A stretch of 64,000 nt of DNA, taken from NCBI GenBank assembly GCA_036417435.1, contig CM070905.1, positions 63,629,092-63,693,091 of the forward strand. Direction: 5' to 3'. This stretch comes from Inia geoffrensis. Lineage: Eukaryota; Chordata; Mammalia; Artiodactyla; Iniidae. A model generated the notes under the pieces. It did not search any database. It saw nothing but the letters and a program-made list of their open reading frames with translations, and was not told the DNA's origin. The position numbers and the translations under genes are program-made. This document shows, in pieces, positions 36,617 through 48,997 of the stretch (position 1 is its first letter; each line of letters begins with the position of its first letter).

Positions 36617-39239
36617 ATCTTGATTTCATGCTTTCTCTGCCTTCTGAAAAATTAAATGACCAAATAGTAAATATCTTAGATTCATTTACAAAAGTTTTCT
36701 AATCTTTTTTCATTAATTAAAATGCAGTATCTATAAAACTCCATTTTATTGTGATTTTTAAAACACTGTTACATGTCATTTTGATGTCATCAGGAAATAA
36801 TGAAACATTTATTAAGATGCCCCACACTTTATATTTCTTAAAAAGTCAGATAAAGAAAGTGCATACAAAATAAGTTAATATGTTATGAAGCCAACAAAAG
36901 AGCACAGAAGCAAGTGAGTGCAAGATTTAAAACAGCTTTGGTTTGGAACTGCAATCCCTAGGTGGTCTAATTCGAGCAGAACATTGCCGCAAGGCACAGG
37001 ACCCCGGCATTGTTAGAAACAACTCAAGTCATCTGCCATTTTGTCAGATGGAGGAGCTTCCCTACCTCGTAGATGAAGCTCATCACTGCCTTGACAACGC
37101 TGGGTTCCACATCATTAGTTTCCATTTGATTCTGTAGCAACAAAATAAGAGAAAATTAATTATAGTAGATGCTGGAAACCAAATAGTGGAATTAAAATCC
37201 CAGCATTCTCATTTAATGGCCAAAAAACAAATTACACTATTACAGCAGAACAGCTTTTTTAACCTCCTGTGCTGGTTTCTGCATTTTGCGTGAATGTGGA
37301 GCTTATGCTCTGAAATAAGCAACTTTATTAAAAATGAATCCTCGAACATTGCTGTGGAGAGTTCAGTCAGCAATTCTGTCCAATATGTGGGCCCTTAGGA
37401 AGAAACCACATCTACATTTCTGGGGAAAACTATTCACCTCCCTCTATTTGCTTGGTAAACAAAGTAACCTTTTTACTTCAACATCATCTCTTAGATGGAC
37501 TCAAGCTGGTGAGACAGACTGGCAAACACTGGCACCATCAAAAGTTTATACATCTCATTCCAATTCCACTCTAAGGCTGATTAAAACAAGAAAGTATAAC
37601 AGATCCCATCTTAAATGGAGCTGATCCAAATTGCTGGCTCAGACTAAGGTCAAAATCAGAAAGGACTTGAAAGAGGCTGTAGGTATATAACATGCCCAAA
37701 GAACCTCTGTCGACAGAGAGATTCCATAACTATGGAACTGCCAAAGGACAGCTCTTTCAAGAAAATACTTTATGTAAATGACTTCTTGTTTTCATTTCCC
37801 ACCCTTTGTTCTCTTTATAACACTTTACATTAAGAAATTGCGCTATAAGCTTTATTAGCAATTTGAACACAAGAGTATGCTGAATGGCGAGTAATATACT
37901 CAAAAATGCTTTCAAGCCTTCCACTTTCTTTTCTAGTTTTATGTTTAATAGAAAATATAACACTTTCCAAATGACTGAAATCAACAATATTTTCATTGCT
38001 CTTGTTACATATTACATATGTATATATTGTTTGGTATATAGACAGGTAAATAGAAAGATGTGGCTTTCAGATGCTATAATGTAAAGTACTACATGATAGC
38101 CTGGGGAAAATATATTCAATTTCTTTGTGGTCTCTTTTATTTTGTCATTTCCTATCATCTTTGTACTTCTCTTTTTATTTCTTTCATTTTTTCACATTTC
38201 TGTTATAACCGTGTACCTCCCAGATATTTATTGATTTGTATACAACTTATATGGCTATGTTGTATGGTGGAGGCAGGTAATGAATCTACTGCTCTATGAC
38301 TTCCTGAAGAGTTATTTCTACTGAAGATCAATTGTCTAGTATTTCCTTCTCTTTCTTTACCTTCAGCCGTTTAACAAAAATATGCTTATTTTCTTAGCTT
38401 TGTGTAGTGCAGACAAGGAAAAGCATAAACATCACTTCATGTATTCCTTGTGATTATTGTATTAATTATTTATTTCATGAATGACCCTAAGATATATGTT
38501 TTAACGGAGCCCAAGACATGAATGATCTGACTAATCTCACATAAACACATATTCAAAGCCAGTTATTTTCAGGTTAGCTACAAATGTATTTATATTCATC
38601 CTCTTTTTGAGAGAATTTAAATTACCTTAACCAATTCTTCTTCATTATAATTAATATAAAAATGATCCTAATAATCATGTGGTACTTCATGGAAAAGTGC
38701 TTTCCTACACATTAATAGATCTGATTTTCATGAAATTCTGGAAATTGTGTGCACATGTGTGAATGTGTGTGTATGCATTACAGGTGAGGCAACTAAGGCA
38801 CCATGAGAGAAAAAGACACATCCAAGTCCAGAAATGCAAAGTGATATAGAGCACAGCTGATAAACTAACCTACCTCTCCAGATTTCCAGTTCACAGTTAT
38901 TTATGTTAAGATACTTTGAGTTTATTTGTTAACCATTGATGTTTGGAGGCTACAAAATAGTAGAAACAACAAAATTGAAATCACTTGAAACATCACTTTT
39001 ACTTACCTCTAAAAATATGTGTATGTTAGGTTTTCTACACATAATTCTGAGGCAATAAAAAGAGCTTCAGATAAAATTTAAGGGTATAACTTTAATTGGA
39101 AATAACCTAAGAATCTAATAGTAAGGGATTGGAAATTAGATAATGTTGTAATTGGTAAGCTGATGTACTCTGAAGACATTAAGTGTTATGCTTTTGTATT
39201 TGGAAATATGTACAGTTTCATTTGCAATAGAGAAATAAA
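36617..39239. other. Mostly unique sequence
   Basis: No L1, SINE or LTR recognised for about 2.6 kb. The part at 36900-37700 is less AT-rich and keeps several CpGs. It holds the candidate exon described separately. The plus-strand open frame at 37334-37624 has no protein-like features I recognise. Confidence 0.5.
37066..37131 (-). other. Candidate internal coding exon, gene unknown
   Basis: On the minus strand a pyrimidine-rich acceptor (ttctcttattttgttgctacag) leads into 66 bases that stay open as 22 codons and end at GAG followed by gtaggg, a good donor. The frame-0 translation includes NDVEPSVVKAVMSFIYE, with amphipathic-helix spacing and a GC-rich third codon position toward its end, unlike the AT-rich surroundings. 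If the donor were skipped, the frame would stop after 13 more codons. I do not recognise the protein. A 22-codon open frame with splice sites can also occur by chance in long introns, so this is a candidate only. Confidence 0.35.
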
Positions 39240-39760
39240 AATTAAACTATAATTATTCACTAGTCAGGTTGTTCAAGATAAAAAATTTTGATATGCAGAG
39301 TATTGGTACGTGAAAGAGGTCCACTGCTTTCATACACTTCTAGTAAGTGTAAAATTAGGGACACCTTCTCTGGAGAAAAATTTGTCAGTATCCACTAAAA
39401 GTGATTTGCTTTTAACACACTAATTCCTTTCCTAGGAATTTATCCTCTTGATCCACTCATATGAACAAAATAACATAGGTGCAAAGTGTGCACTGAAGCA
39501 GTGTTTGTTATTGCAAAAACCTGGAAACAACCTAAATGCCCAATTGAAAGGGAAGTTGTTAAATAAATGCTAGTATATCATGAAATAAGTACTTCAGAGT
39601 TTTCAAATAACATGGAGAATGTTCACTTTGTATTATTTGATAGAAAAAGATTATAAACAGAATTTTTAATATCACCTAATATGTGCCTAAATATATCGAA
39701 CATTTAATTGCCAACTGTGGTTCTGTAATAGGAAACCTATTCTCTTCTATATTGAAAATT
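39240..39760 (+). repeat. Old L1M-type ORF2 3' fragment
   Basis: Follows the old-L1 order on the plus strand: gtattggtacgtgaaag, ccttctctggagaaaaatttg, cctaggaatttatcctc, gtgtttgttattgcaaaaacctggaaacaacctaaatgccc. Heavily mutated. Confidence 0.7.
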
Positions 39761-39839
39761 TTCTAAGATGAATGTGTAATTACTTTTATAGTTTAAAAGT
39801 TTACTCAATTTACATTTAAAAATGACTAAAGAAAGAAGT

Positions 39840-40310
39840 ATAGTCTTTTTAATAAAAGTTTATATATTTAAGGTCTGCAACATGATAATTTTGTGTACAT
39901 GTACATAGTGAAATGATTACTTATAGTGAAGCTAATTAGCATCTCATCTCCTCATAAAATTACCATTTTTGGTGTGTAATGAGAGCACCTTAAATCTACT
40001 CATTTAGCAAATTTACAGCATTAATACAATATTATTAAGTATAACCATCATGCCGTCCATTAGATCTCTAGACTTATTCATCCTACATAACCACAACTTT
40101 GTACCCTTTGACCAGCACCTCCCCATTGCCTCTACTTCCTCTACCACTACAAACTACCATTCTACTCTCTACTTCTATGTACTTGCCTCTTTTAGATTCT
40201 ACATATAAGTGAGACCCTGAAGTTTTTTTCTTTGTCTCTGGCTTATTTAACTTAGCATAATTTTCTATAAAATTTCTGCCAAAACTAATTAACAAGAATT
40301 TTTATATGCA
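39840..40310 (-). repeat. Old L1M-type 3'UTR fragment
   Basis: Reverse-orientation L1 3'UTR: taaggtctgcaacatgataa, ttgtaccctttgaccagc, cttgcctcttttagattctacatataagtgagacc, tctctggcttatttaacttagcataa. Confidence 0.75.
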
Positions 40311-40410
40311 TTTTAAAAGCTACCCATAATTTACACTGGAATGCAGAATTCCTCTTTTGGAAAGGCCTGCTGAATGTTTAGGAAAATACTTAATGGCTTG
40401 ATAGACATTT

Positions 40411-40489
40411 CCCTCTCTCTCTCTCTCTCTCTCAATCTCTCTCTCTCTCTCTCTCTCTCCTTCCCTCCCTCCCTCTCTCCCCCTCCCCC
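40411..40489. repeat. (CT)n / polypyrimidine tract
   Basis: About 79 bases of almost pure pyrimidine, mostly CT repeats with one AAT-type break (tcaatc at about 40432) and a CCCT-rich end. Such homopurine/homopyrimidine mirror tracts can form triplex DNA in vitro. The minus-strand open frames across it (Arg/Glu repeats) are simple-repeat artefacts. Confidence 0.95.
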
Positions 40490-40899
40490 ATGAACACTCC
40501 TTCCTCTTTTCTTTTGTATAGTAAAAAATGGGGCTTTGAGAAGTGTGAATGTCCTCTGAGAATTCAAGACCTTGGAGTTTCCAAGATTGTAGCCAGTCAG
40601 GAGGAGAGGGAGATAAAGATGTGGTATTTGAGATAGGCATGGGCCCAACAATTTAATGATTGATTCATATTTTTGTAAAAAGATATCAAATAAGAAGTCT
40701 TTAGACTACTATGCTTCAGAGAGTAGTAGTCTTCAGATACTTCTTCAAACTGCTTTGACCAAGGACTTCAGGAAATTGAAGTCTAATAATGAATTTGAAA
40801 TACAGTCATTCAAAAAACAATCACTGATTATCTAATATGTGTGAATATTCTACCAGGCCACAATCAGTATATGAAAGTTCCCTATTCTCACAGACTTTA
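40490..40899. other. Unassigned sequence
   Basis: No gene or named repeat; it leads into the old repeat at about 40900. Confidence 0.5.
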
Positions 40900-41280
40900 T
40901 ATTCTAGAGGGTTAAGAATAAATCCTAGTTAAACAGATAACAAATGTTGGTTGGGACAGTGAAGTAAATGAGCAGGACATCACTAAGGGGAAAGCACTTT
41001 TAGATAGAATGGTCCGGGAATGTCTCTCAGAAGAGTGACTCTTTGAGCTGGGCACTTGAGAATCTTAAGAGACAATCAGTGCAGCACTGTGGGAGAAAAA
41101 CGTTTCAGGTGGGATACCATCACATGCAAAGCCCCTGACACGGGAAAGAATATTTTGGATTATAGAGAATAAAATACCCATGTGTAATGATTTAGGGAGA
41201 AAGGAGAGCAAAATGAAATTGGGAAATTAGGAGCCAGATAATACAGGACATATATAGTGGACATTTATCCATCTTGGCTA
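40900..41280 (+). repeat. Old interspersed repeat, family not named (copy 3)
   Basis: Phrases such as ctttgagctgggcacttgag, cacatgcaaagcccctgacacggg and gagccagataatacagg follow the same order as copy 1 at 545-880. Family uncertain. Confidence 0.4.
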
Positions 41281-42185
41281 CCCAAATTCTACTTTTCCTT
41301 TCTAATAGCACCCAGATTTTTTTTAGCATCTTTATTGGAGTATAATTGCTTTACAATGCTGTGTTAGTTTCTGCTGTATAGGAAAGTGAATCAGCTATAC
41401 ATATACATATATCCTCATATCTCAAACCTCTTGTGTCTCCCTCCTACCTGCCCTATCCCACCCCTACAGGTGGACACAAGCACTGAGCTGATCTCCCTGT
41501 AGAGAGTATGCGGCTGCTTCCCACTATCTGTTTTACATTTGGTAGTGTATATATGTCCATGCCACTCTCTAACTTCGTCCCAGCTTACCCTTCCCCATCC
41601 CTGTGTCCTCAAGTCCATTCTCTACATCTGTATCTTTGTTCCAGACCTGCCCCTAGGTTCTTCAGAACCATTTTCTTTTTTTTTTCAGATTCCGTATATA
41701 TGTGTTAGCATACGGTATTTGTTCTTCTCTTTCTGACTTACTTCACTTTGTATGACAGTTTCTAGGTGCATCCATCTCACTACAAATAACTAAGTTCAGT
41801 TTCTGTTTATGGATGAGTAATAACCCATTGTATATATGTGCCACATCTTTATCCATTCATCTGTCGATGGACACTGAGGGTGCTTCCATGTCCTGAATAA
41901 TGTAAATAGAGCTGCAATGAACATTGTGGTACATGTCTCTTTATGATTTATGTATTTTGGAGGTATATGCCCAGTAGTGGGATTATGGGCCCATATGGTA
42001 GTTCTATTTTTAGTTTTTGAAGGAACCTTCATACTGTTCTCCATAGGGGCTGTATCAATTTACATTCCCAGCAACAGTGCAAGAGGGTTCCCTTTTCTCC
42101 ACACCCTCTCCAGCATTTATTGTTTGTAGATATTTTGATGATGGCCATTCTGACTGGTGTTAGGTGACAGATACCTCATTGTAGT

Positions 42186-42405
42186 CTTTTTTTGTTTTTT
42201 TGGAGTTTTTTTACGGTACGTGGGCCTCTCACTGTTGTGACCTCTTCCGTTGCAGAGCACAGGCTCCAGACGCGCACGCTCAGCGGCCATGGCTCATGCG
42301 CCCAGCCACGCCGTGGCATGTGGGATCTTCCCGGACCGGGACACGAACCTGCGTCCCCTGCATCGACAGGCGGACTCTCAACCACTGCGCCACCAGGGAA
42401 GCCCT
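42186..42405 (-). mobile_element. CHR-type SINE inside L1
   Basis: Reverse SINE with T-rich head and GC-rich body. Target CTCATTGTAGT duplicated exactly at 42175-42185 and 42406-42416, both L1 ORF2 sequence. Confidence 0.96.
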
Positions 42406-45400
42406 CTCATTGTAGTTTTGATTTGCATTTCTCTAATCATGAGCGATGTTGAGCATCCTTTCATATGTTTGTTGGCAATCTGTATATCTTTCTTGGAGAA
42501 ATATATATTTAGGTCTTCTGCACAATTTTGGATCGGATTGTTTGTTTTTTTGATAGTGAGCTGCATTAACGGCTCATAAATTTTGGAGATTAATCCTTTG
42601 TCAGTTGCTTCATTTGAAACTATTTTCTCCCATTCTGAGGGTTGTCTTTTTGTCTTGTTTATGATTTCCTTTGCTGTGCAAAAGCTTTTAAGTTTCATTA
42701 GGTCCCATTTGTGTATTTTTGTTTTTATTTCCATTTCTCTAGGAGTTGGGTCAAAAAGGAACTTGCTGCGATTTATGTCATAGTGTGTTCTGCCTAAGTT
42801 TTGCTCTAAGACTTTTATAGTGTCTGGCCTTACATTTAGGTCTTTTATTCCTTTTGAGTTTATTTTGTGTATGGTGTTAGGGAGTGTTCTAATTTCATTC
42901 TTTTACATGTAGCTGTACAGTTTTTCTAGCACCACTTATTGAAGAGACTGTCTTTTCTCCACTGTGTAGTCTTGCCTTCTTTCTCAAAGATAAGTTGAGC
43001 ATATGTGCATGGGTTTATCTCTGGGCTTTCTATCCTATTCCATTGATCTGTATTTCTTTTCTTGTGCCAGTACCATACTGTCTTGATTACTGTAGCTTTG
43101 TAGTATAGTCTGAAGTCAGGAAGCCTGTTTCCTCCAGCTCCATTTTTCCTTCTCAAGATTGCTTTGGATTTTGGGTCTTTTGTGTTTCCATACAAATTGT
43201 GAATTTTTTTGTTCTAGTTCTGTGAAAAATGTCATTGGTTGTTCAATAGGGATAGATTGCTTTGGGTAGTATAGTCATTTTCACAATGCTGATTGTTCCA
43301 ATCTTAGGATGTGGTATATCACTGCATCTGTTTATATCATCTTTAATTTCTTTCATCAGTGCCTTATAGTTTTCTGCATACAGGTCTTTTGTCTCCTTAG
43401 GTAGGTTTATTCCTAGGTATTTTATTCTTTTTTTGTTGCAATGGTAAATGGGAGAGTTTCCTTAATTTCTCTTTCAGATTTTTCATCCTTAGAGTATAGG
43501 AATGCAAGAGATTTCTGTCCATTACTTTTGTATCCTGCTACTTTGCCAAATTCATTGATTAGCTCTAGTAGTTTTCTGGTAGCATCTTTAGGATTATCTA
43601 TGTATAGTATCATGTCAACTACGAACAGTGACAGCTTTACTTCTTCCTTTCCAATTTGGATTCCTTTTATTTATTTTTCTTCTCTGATTGCTGTTGCTAA
43701 AACTTCCAAAACTATATTGAATAATAGTGGTGAGAGTGGACATCAACCTTGTCTTGTTCCTGATCTTAGTGGAAATTGTTTCAGTTTTTCACCATTGAGA
43801 ATGATGTTGGCGGTGGGTTTGTCATATATGGCCTTTATTATGTTGAGGTAAGTTCCCTCTATGCCTACTTTCTGGAGGGTTTTGATCATAAACAGGTGTT
43901 GAATTTTGTTGAAAGCTTTTTTGCATCTATTGAGATGATCATATGATTTTTATCCTTCAGTTTGTTAAAATGGTGTATCACATTGATTGATTTGCATATA
44001 CTGAAGAATCCTTGCATTCCTGGGATAAACCCCATTTGATCATGGTATATGATCATTTTAATGTGCTGTTGAATTCTGTTTCTTAGTATTTTGTTGAGGG
44101 TTTTTGCATCTATATTCATCAGTGATATTGGTCTGTAATTTTCTTTTTTGTAGTATCTCTGTCTGGTTTTGGTATCAGAGTGATGGTGGCCTCATAGAAT
44201 GAGTTTGGGAGTGTTCCTCCCTCTGCTATATTTTGGAAGAGTTTGAGAAGAATAGATGTTAGCTCTTCTCTAAATGTTTGGTAGAATTTGCCTGTGAAGC
44301 CATCTGGTCCTGGGCTTTTGTTTGTTGGAAGATTTTAAATCACAGTTTCAATTTCAGTGCTTCTGATTGGTCTGTTTATATTTTCTATTTCTTCCTGTTT
44401 CCCTCTTGGAAGGTCATGCTTTTGTAAGAATTTGTCCATTTCTTCCAGGTTGTCCATTTTATTGGCATATAGTTGCTTGTAGTAATCTCTCATGATCCTT
44501 TGTATTTCTGCAGTGTCATTTGTTACTTCTCCTTTTTCATTTCCAATTCTATTGTTTTGAGTCTTCTCTCTTTTTTTTTCTTGATGTGTCTGGCTAATGG
44601 TTTGTCAATTTTGTTTATCTTCTGAAAGAACCAGCTTTTAGTTTTATTGGTCTTTGCTATCCCTTCTTTCACTTCCTTTCATTTATTTTTGATCTGATCT
44701 TTATGATTTCTTTCCTTCTGCTAACTTTGGGTTTTTTTAATTCTTCTTTCTCTAATAGCTTTAGGTGTAGGGTTAGGATGTTTATTTGAGATGTTTGTTG
44801 TTTCATGAGGTAGGATTGTATTGATGTATACTTGCCTCTTAGATCTGCTTTTGCTGCAACCCATAGGTTTTGGGTCATCGTGTTTTCATTGTCATTTGTT
44901 TCTAGGTATTTTTTGATTTCCTCAGTGATCTCTTGGTTATTTAGTAGCATATTGTTTAGCCTTCATGTGTTTGTATGCTTTACAGATTTTTTTCCTGTAA
45001 TTGATATCCAGTCTCATAGTGTTGTGGTTGGAAAAATACTTGATACGATTTCAACTTTCTTACATTTACCAAGGCTTGATTTGTGACCCAAGATATGATC
45101 TATCCTGGAGAGTGTTCCATGAGCACTTGAGAAGAAAGTGTGTTCTGTTGTTTTTGGCTAGAATGTCTTATAAATATCAGTTAAGTCCATCTTGTTTAAT
45201 GTATCATTTAAAGCTTGTGTTTCCTTATTTATTTTCATTTAGGATGATGTGTCCATTGGTGAAAGTGGGGTGTTAAAGTCCCGTACTATGATTGTGTTAC
45301 CCTTGATTCCCTGTTTTTGGCTGTTAGGATATGCTTTATGTATTGAGGTGCTCCTATGTTGGGTGCATAAATATTTACAATTGTTATATCTTCTTGGATT

Positions 45401-45503
45401 GAATCCTTGATCATTACGTAGTGTCCTTCTTTGTCTCTTGCAATGGTCTTTATTTTAAACTCTATTTTGTCTGATATGAGAATTGCTATTCCAGCTTTCT
45501 TTT

Positions 45504-45714
45504 TTTTTTTTTTTTTTTTTTGTGGTACACAGGACTGTCACTGCTGTGGCCTCTCCTGTTGCAGAGCACAGGGTCTGGACGTGCAGGCCCAGCAGCCATG
45601 GCTTATGGGCCCAGCCGCTCCGCAGCATGTGGGATCTTCCCGGACTGGGGCACGAACCCGTGCCCCCTGCATCGGCAGGTGGACTCTCAACCACTGCACC
45701 ACCAGGGAAGGCCC
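45504..45714 (-). mobile_element. CHR-type SINE inside L1
   Basis: Reverse SINE following a T run. Target CCAGCTTTCTTTT duplicated exactly at 45491-45503 and 45715-45727, in the endonuclease part of ORF2. Confidence 0.96.
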
Positions 45715-45999
45715 CCAGCTTTCTTTTGATTTCCATTTGCATAGAATATCTTTTTCCATCCCCTCACTTTCCATCTGTATGTTTCCCTAGGTCTAAAGTG
45801 GGTCTCTTGTAGATAGCATATATACATGTCTTGTTTTTGTATCCATTGAGCCTGTCTGTGTCATTTGGTTGGAGTATTTAATCCATTTGCATTTAATGTT
45901 GTTATTGATATGTATGTTCCTATTAGCATTTTCTTAATTGTTTTGTGTTTGTTATTGTAGGTCTTTTCCTTCTCTTGTGTTTCCTGCCTAGAGGAGTCC

Positions 46000-46877
46000 C
46001 TTTAACATTTGTTGTAATGCTGGTTTGGTAGTGCTGAAATCTCTTAGCTTTTGCTTGTCTGGAAAGGTTTTCATTTCTCTGTTGAATCTGAATGAGGTCC
46101 TTGCTGGGTAGAGTAATGTTGGTTGTAGGTTTTTCCGTTTCGTCACTTTAAATATGTCCTAGCACTCCCTTCTGGCTTTCACACTTTCTGTTGAAAGTTC
46201 AGCTGTTAACCTTATCAGGATTCCCTTGCATGTTAGTTTTTGTTTTTCCCTTGCTGCTTTTACTAGTTTTTCTTTGTTTTTAATTTCTGATAGTTTGATT
46301 AATATGTGTCTTGGTGTGTTTCTTGTTGGATTTATCCTGAATGGGATGCTCTGTGCTTCCTGGACTTGATTGACTCTTCCTTTCCATATTAGGGAAGTTT
46401 TCAATTGTAATCTCTTCAAATATTTTCTCAGCCACTTTTGTTTTTCCCTTCTTCTTCTGGGACCCCTATAATACAAATGTTGATGAGTTTAATGTTGTCC
46501 CAGAAGTCTTTGAGACTGTAGTCAATTCTTTTCATTCTTTTTTCTTTATTCTGCTCTGTGGTAGTTACTTCCACTATTTTATCTTCCAGGTCACTTACCT
46601 GTTTTTCTGCCTCGGTTATTTTGTTGATTCCTTCTAGAGAATTTTTACCTTCATTTAGTGTGTTGTTCACCATTGCTTGTTTGCTCTTTAGTTCTTCTAA
46701 TTTCTTGTTAAATGTTTCTTGTATTTTCTCCATTCTATTTCCAAGATTTTGCATCATCTTTACTATCATTATTCTGAATTCGTTTTCAGGTAGACTGCCT
46801 ATTTCCTCTTCATTTGTTAGGTCTGGTGGGTTTTTATCTTGCTCCTTCATCTGCTGTGTGTTTTTATGTCTTCTCAT
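46000..46877 (-). pseudogene. Broken L1 ORF1, second type
   Basis: Starts at an ATG at 46877 and is open to 46428, then continues in another frame (46159-46476) through the RNA-binding C-terminal domain. The coiled coil is visible (KIQETFNKKLEELKSKQA) and the IIGVPEEE motif near residue 137. The N-terminal third differs clearly from ORF1 of the 30-kb element, whereas the central part is similar. A frameshift near 46440 breaks it. Confidence 0.88.
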
Positions 46878-48985
46878 TTTGCTTATCTTACTGTGTCTTG
46901 GGTCTCCTTTTTGCAGTCTGCAGGCTCGTAGTTCCCAGTGGCTAAGGTTGGTTCAGTGGGTTGTGTAGGTTTCTGCATGGTGGGGACTGGTACTTGTGTT
47001 CTGGTGGATGAGGCTGGATCTTATCTTTCTGGTAGGCAGGACCATGTCCGGTGGTGTGTTTTGGGGTGTCTGTGACCTTATTATGATTTTAGGCAGCGTC
47101 TCTGCTAATGGGTGGGGTTGTGTTCCTGTCTTGCTAGTTGTTTGGCATAGGGTGTCCAGCACTGTAGCTTGCTGGTCATTGAGTGGAGCTTGGTCTTAGC
47201 GTTGAGATGGAGATCTCTGGGAGAGCTTTCACCATTTGATGCTATGGTGTCTGGTGAACCAGTGTCTTGAACCTGGCTCTCCCATCTCAGAGGCACAGGC
47301 CTGACACCTGGCTGGAGCACGAAGACCCTGTCAGCCACACAGCTCAGAAGAAAAGGGAGAAAAAGAAAGAAAGAAAATATATAAATAAAATGAAATGAAG
47401 TAAATAAAGTTATTAAAGTAAAATATTTTTTAAAATTATTAAGAATAAAAAGATTTTTTAAAAAGAAAGAAGAGAGCAACCAAACCAAAAAACCTGTCCA
47501 CCAATGAAAACAAACACTAAAAACTATACTAAAAAAAAAACCACCAAAAAACGGACAGACAGAATTCTAGGACAAATGGTAGAAACAAAGCTATACAGAC
47601 AAAATCACACAAAGAAGCATATACATACACACAAAAAGAGAAAAAGAAAAATAAAATATATAAAAGGAAGAGAGCAACCAAATCAATAAACAAATCTAGC
47701 AATGATAATAAGCTCAAAATACTAAGCTAAGATAAACATAAAACTGGAAACAAATTAGATGCAGAAAGCAAACCCCAAGTCTGCAGTTGCTCCCAAAATC
47801 CACCACCTCAATTGTGGGATGATTCATTGTCTCTTCAGGTATTCCACAGATCCAAGGTACATCAGGTTGATGGTAGAGATTTAGTCCGCTGTTCCTGAGA
47901 CTGCTGGGAGAGATTTCCCTTTCTCTTCTTTGTTTGCACAGCTCCTGGGGCTCAGCTTTGGACTTGGCCCTACCCCTGCATGTAGGTCATCTGAGGGTGT
48001 CTGTTCCCTGCTCTGACAGGACAGGGTTAAAGGAGTGGTTGATTAGGGGGCTCTGGCTCAGTCGGGCCAGGGGGAGGGAGGGATACAGAATGTGGGGCTA
48101 GCCAGTGGCAGCAGAAGACAGTGTGACGTTCCAACAGGCTGAGGCGTGCTGTGCATTCTCCCAGGGAAGTTGTCCCTGGACCATGGGACCCTGGCAGTGG
48201 CGGGCTGCACATGTTCCTGGGAAGGGAGGTGTGGATAGTGACCTGTACTTGCACACAGGCTTCTTGGTGGCTGAAGCTGCAGCCTTAGCATATCATGCCT
48301 GTCTCTGTTGTCTGTGCTGATAGTCATGGCTCACACCCACTTCTGGAGCTCGTTTATGTGGTGCTCTGAACCCCCTCTCCTTGCACACCCCAAAACAATG
48401 GTCTCTTGCCTCTTAGGCAGGTCCAGACTTTTTCCCGGACTCCCTCCCAGCTTGCTATGGTGCACTAGCCCCCTTCAGCCTGTGTTCACGCAGCCAACCC
48501 CAGTCTTCTCCCTGGGATCTGACCTCCAAAGCCCAAGCCTCAGCTCCCAGCCCCAACCTGCCCTGGAAGGTGAGCTAACAAGCCTCCCAGGCTGGTGAGT
48601 CCTGGTCTGCACCAATCCTCTGTGTGGGAATCTCTCTGCTTTGCCCTCTGCGCCCCTGATGCTGCATTGTTGTCCGTGACTCCGAAGCTTCCCTGCCGCC
48701 CACCCCACGTCTCCACCAGTGAGCGTGTTTCTTCTTTTCCTCCTTCACAGCTCCCCCCAAGAGGTGCAGGTCCCTTCCCTATTCTTTTGTCTCTGTTTTT
48801 CCTTTTTTTTTTTGCCCTACCCTGGTACGTGGGGAGTTTCTTGCCTTTTGAGAAGTCCTAGATCTTCTGCCAGTGTTCATTAGGTGTACTGTAGGAGTTG
48901 TTCCGCATGTAGATTTATTTTTGATGTATTTGCAGGGGGGGAAGGTGATCTCCACGTCTTATCCCTCCACCATCTTGAAGGCCTC
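46878..48985 (-). promoter_or_regulatory. L1 5'UTR / internal promoter, long type
   Basis: About 2.1 kb upstream of ORF1. The ORF1-proximal part (47340-47760) is very A-rich on the plus strand. The distal part (47900-48880) is GC-rich with blocks such as gtcgggccagggggagggaggg, as expected of an L1 promoter. The 5' terminus reads ccaccatcttgaag on the plus strand, giving CAAGATGGTGG on the element's sense strand, a YY1-like site. Open frames here are compositional. Confidence 0.75.
48968..48980 (-). promoter_or_regulatory. YY1-like site at L1 5' end
   Basis: Sense-strand CAAGATGG within the first about 15 bases of the element, like the YY1 site of L1s in other mammals. Function inferred. Confidence 0.55.
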
Positions 48986-48997
48986 CACCCTGATCTT

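Larger units (their letters stand above)
41800..45960 (-). pseudogene. Broken L1 ORF2
   Basis: Reading on the minus strand: endonuclease remains at 45000-45960 (interrupted by a SINE at 45504), reverse transcriptase at about 43400-44700 and C-terminal part at 41796-42730 (interrupted by a SINE at 42186). In the catalytic motif the usual FADD has become FVVD (reverse complement around 43612-43626, then MILYID), so the first catalytic Asp of the pair is lost. Stops and frameshifts are frequent. Confidence 0.88.
41321..48985 (-). mobile_element. Full-length LINE-1 with long 5'UTR
   Basis: Minus-strand L1 of about 7.2 kb plus two SINE insertions. The 3' end at 41321 shows the 3'UTR type reading agcatctttattggagtataattgc on the plus strand. 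ORF2 occupies roughly 41800-45960, ORF1 46000-46877 and a 2.1-kb 5'UTR reaches 48985. A plausible, aged target duplication is cacccagatttt (41309-41320) against caccctgatctt (48986-48997), 10 of 12 matching. Both ORFs are broken. Confidence 0.93.

Noticed and set aside
37334..37624. A 96-codon plus-strand open frame near the candidate exon
   Set aside because: Opposite strand to the candidate exon, unremarkable composition, no splice-site pair; likely chance.
40320..40651. Minus-strand open frames rich in Arg-Glu repeats
   Set aside because: They are translations of the GA/CT simple repeat.
48027..48861. Overlapping open frames in a GC-rich stretch, looking at first like a gene or CpG-island exon
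   Set aside because: The stretch is the 5'UTR of the minus-strand L1, continuous with ORF1 and ending at the L1 5' terminus.
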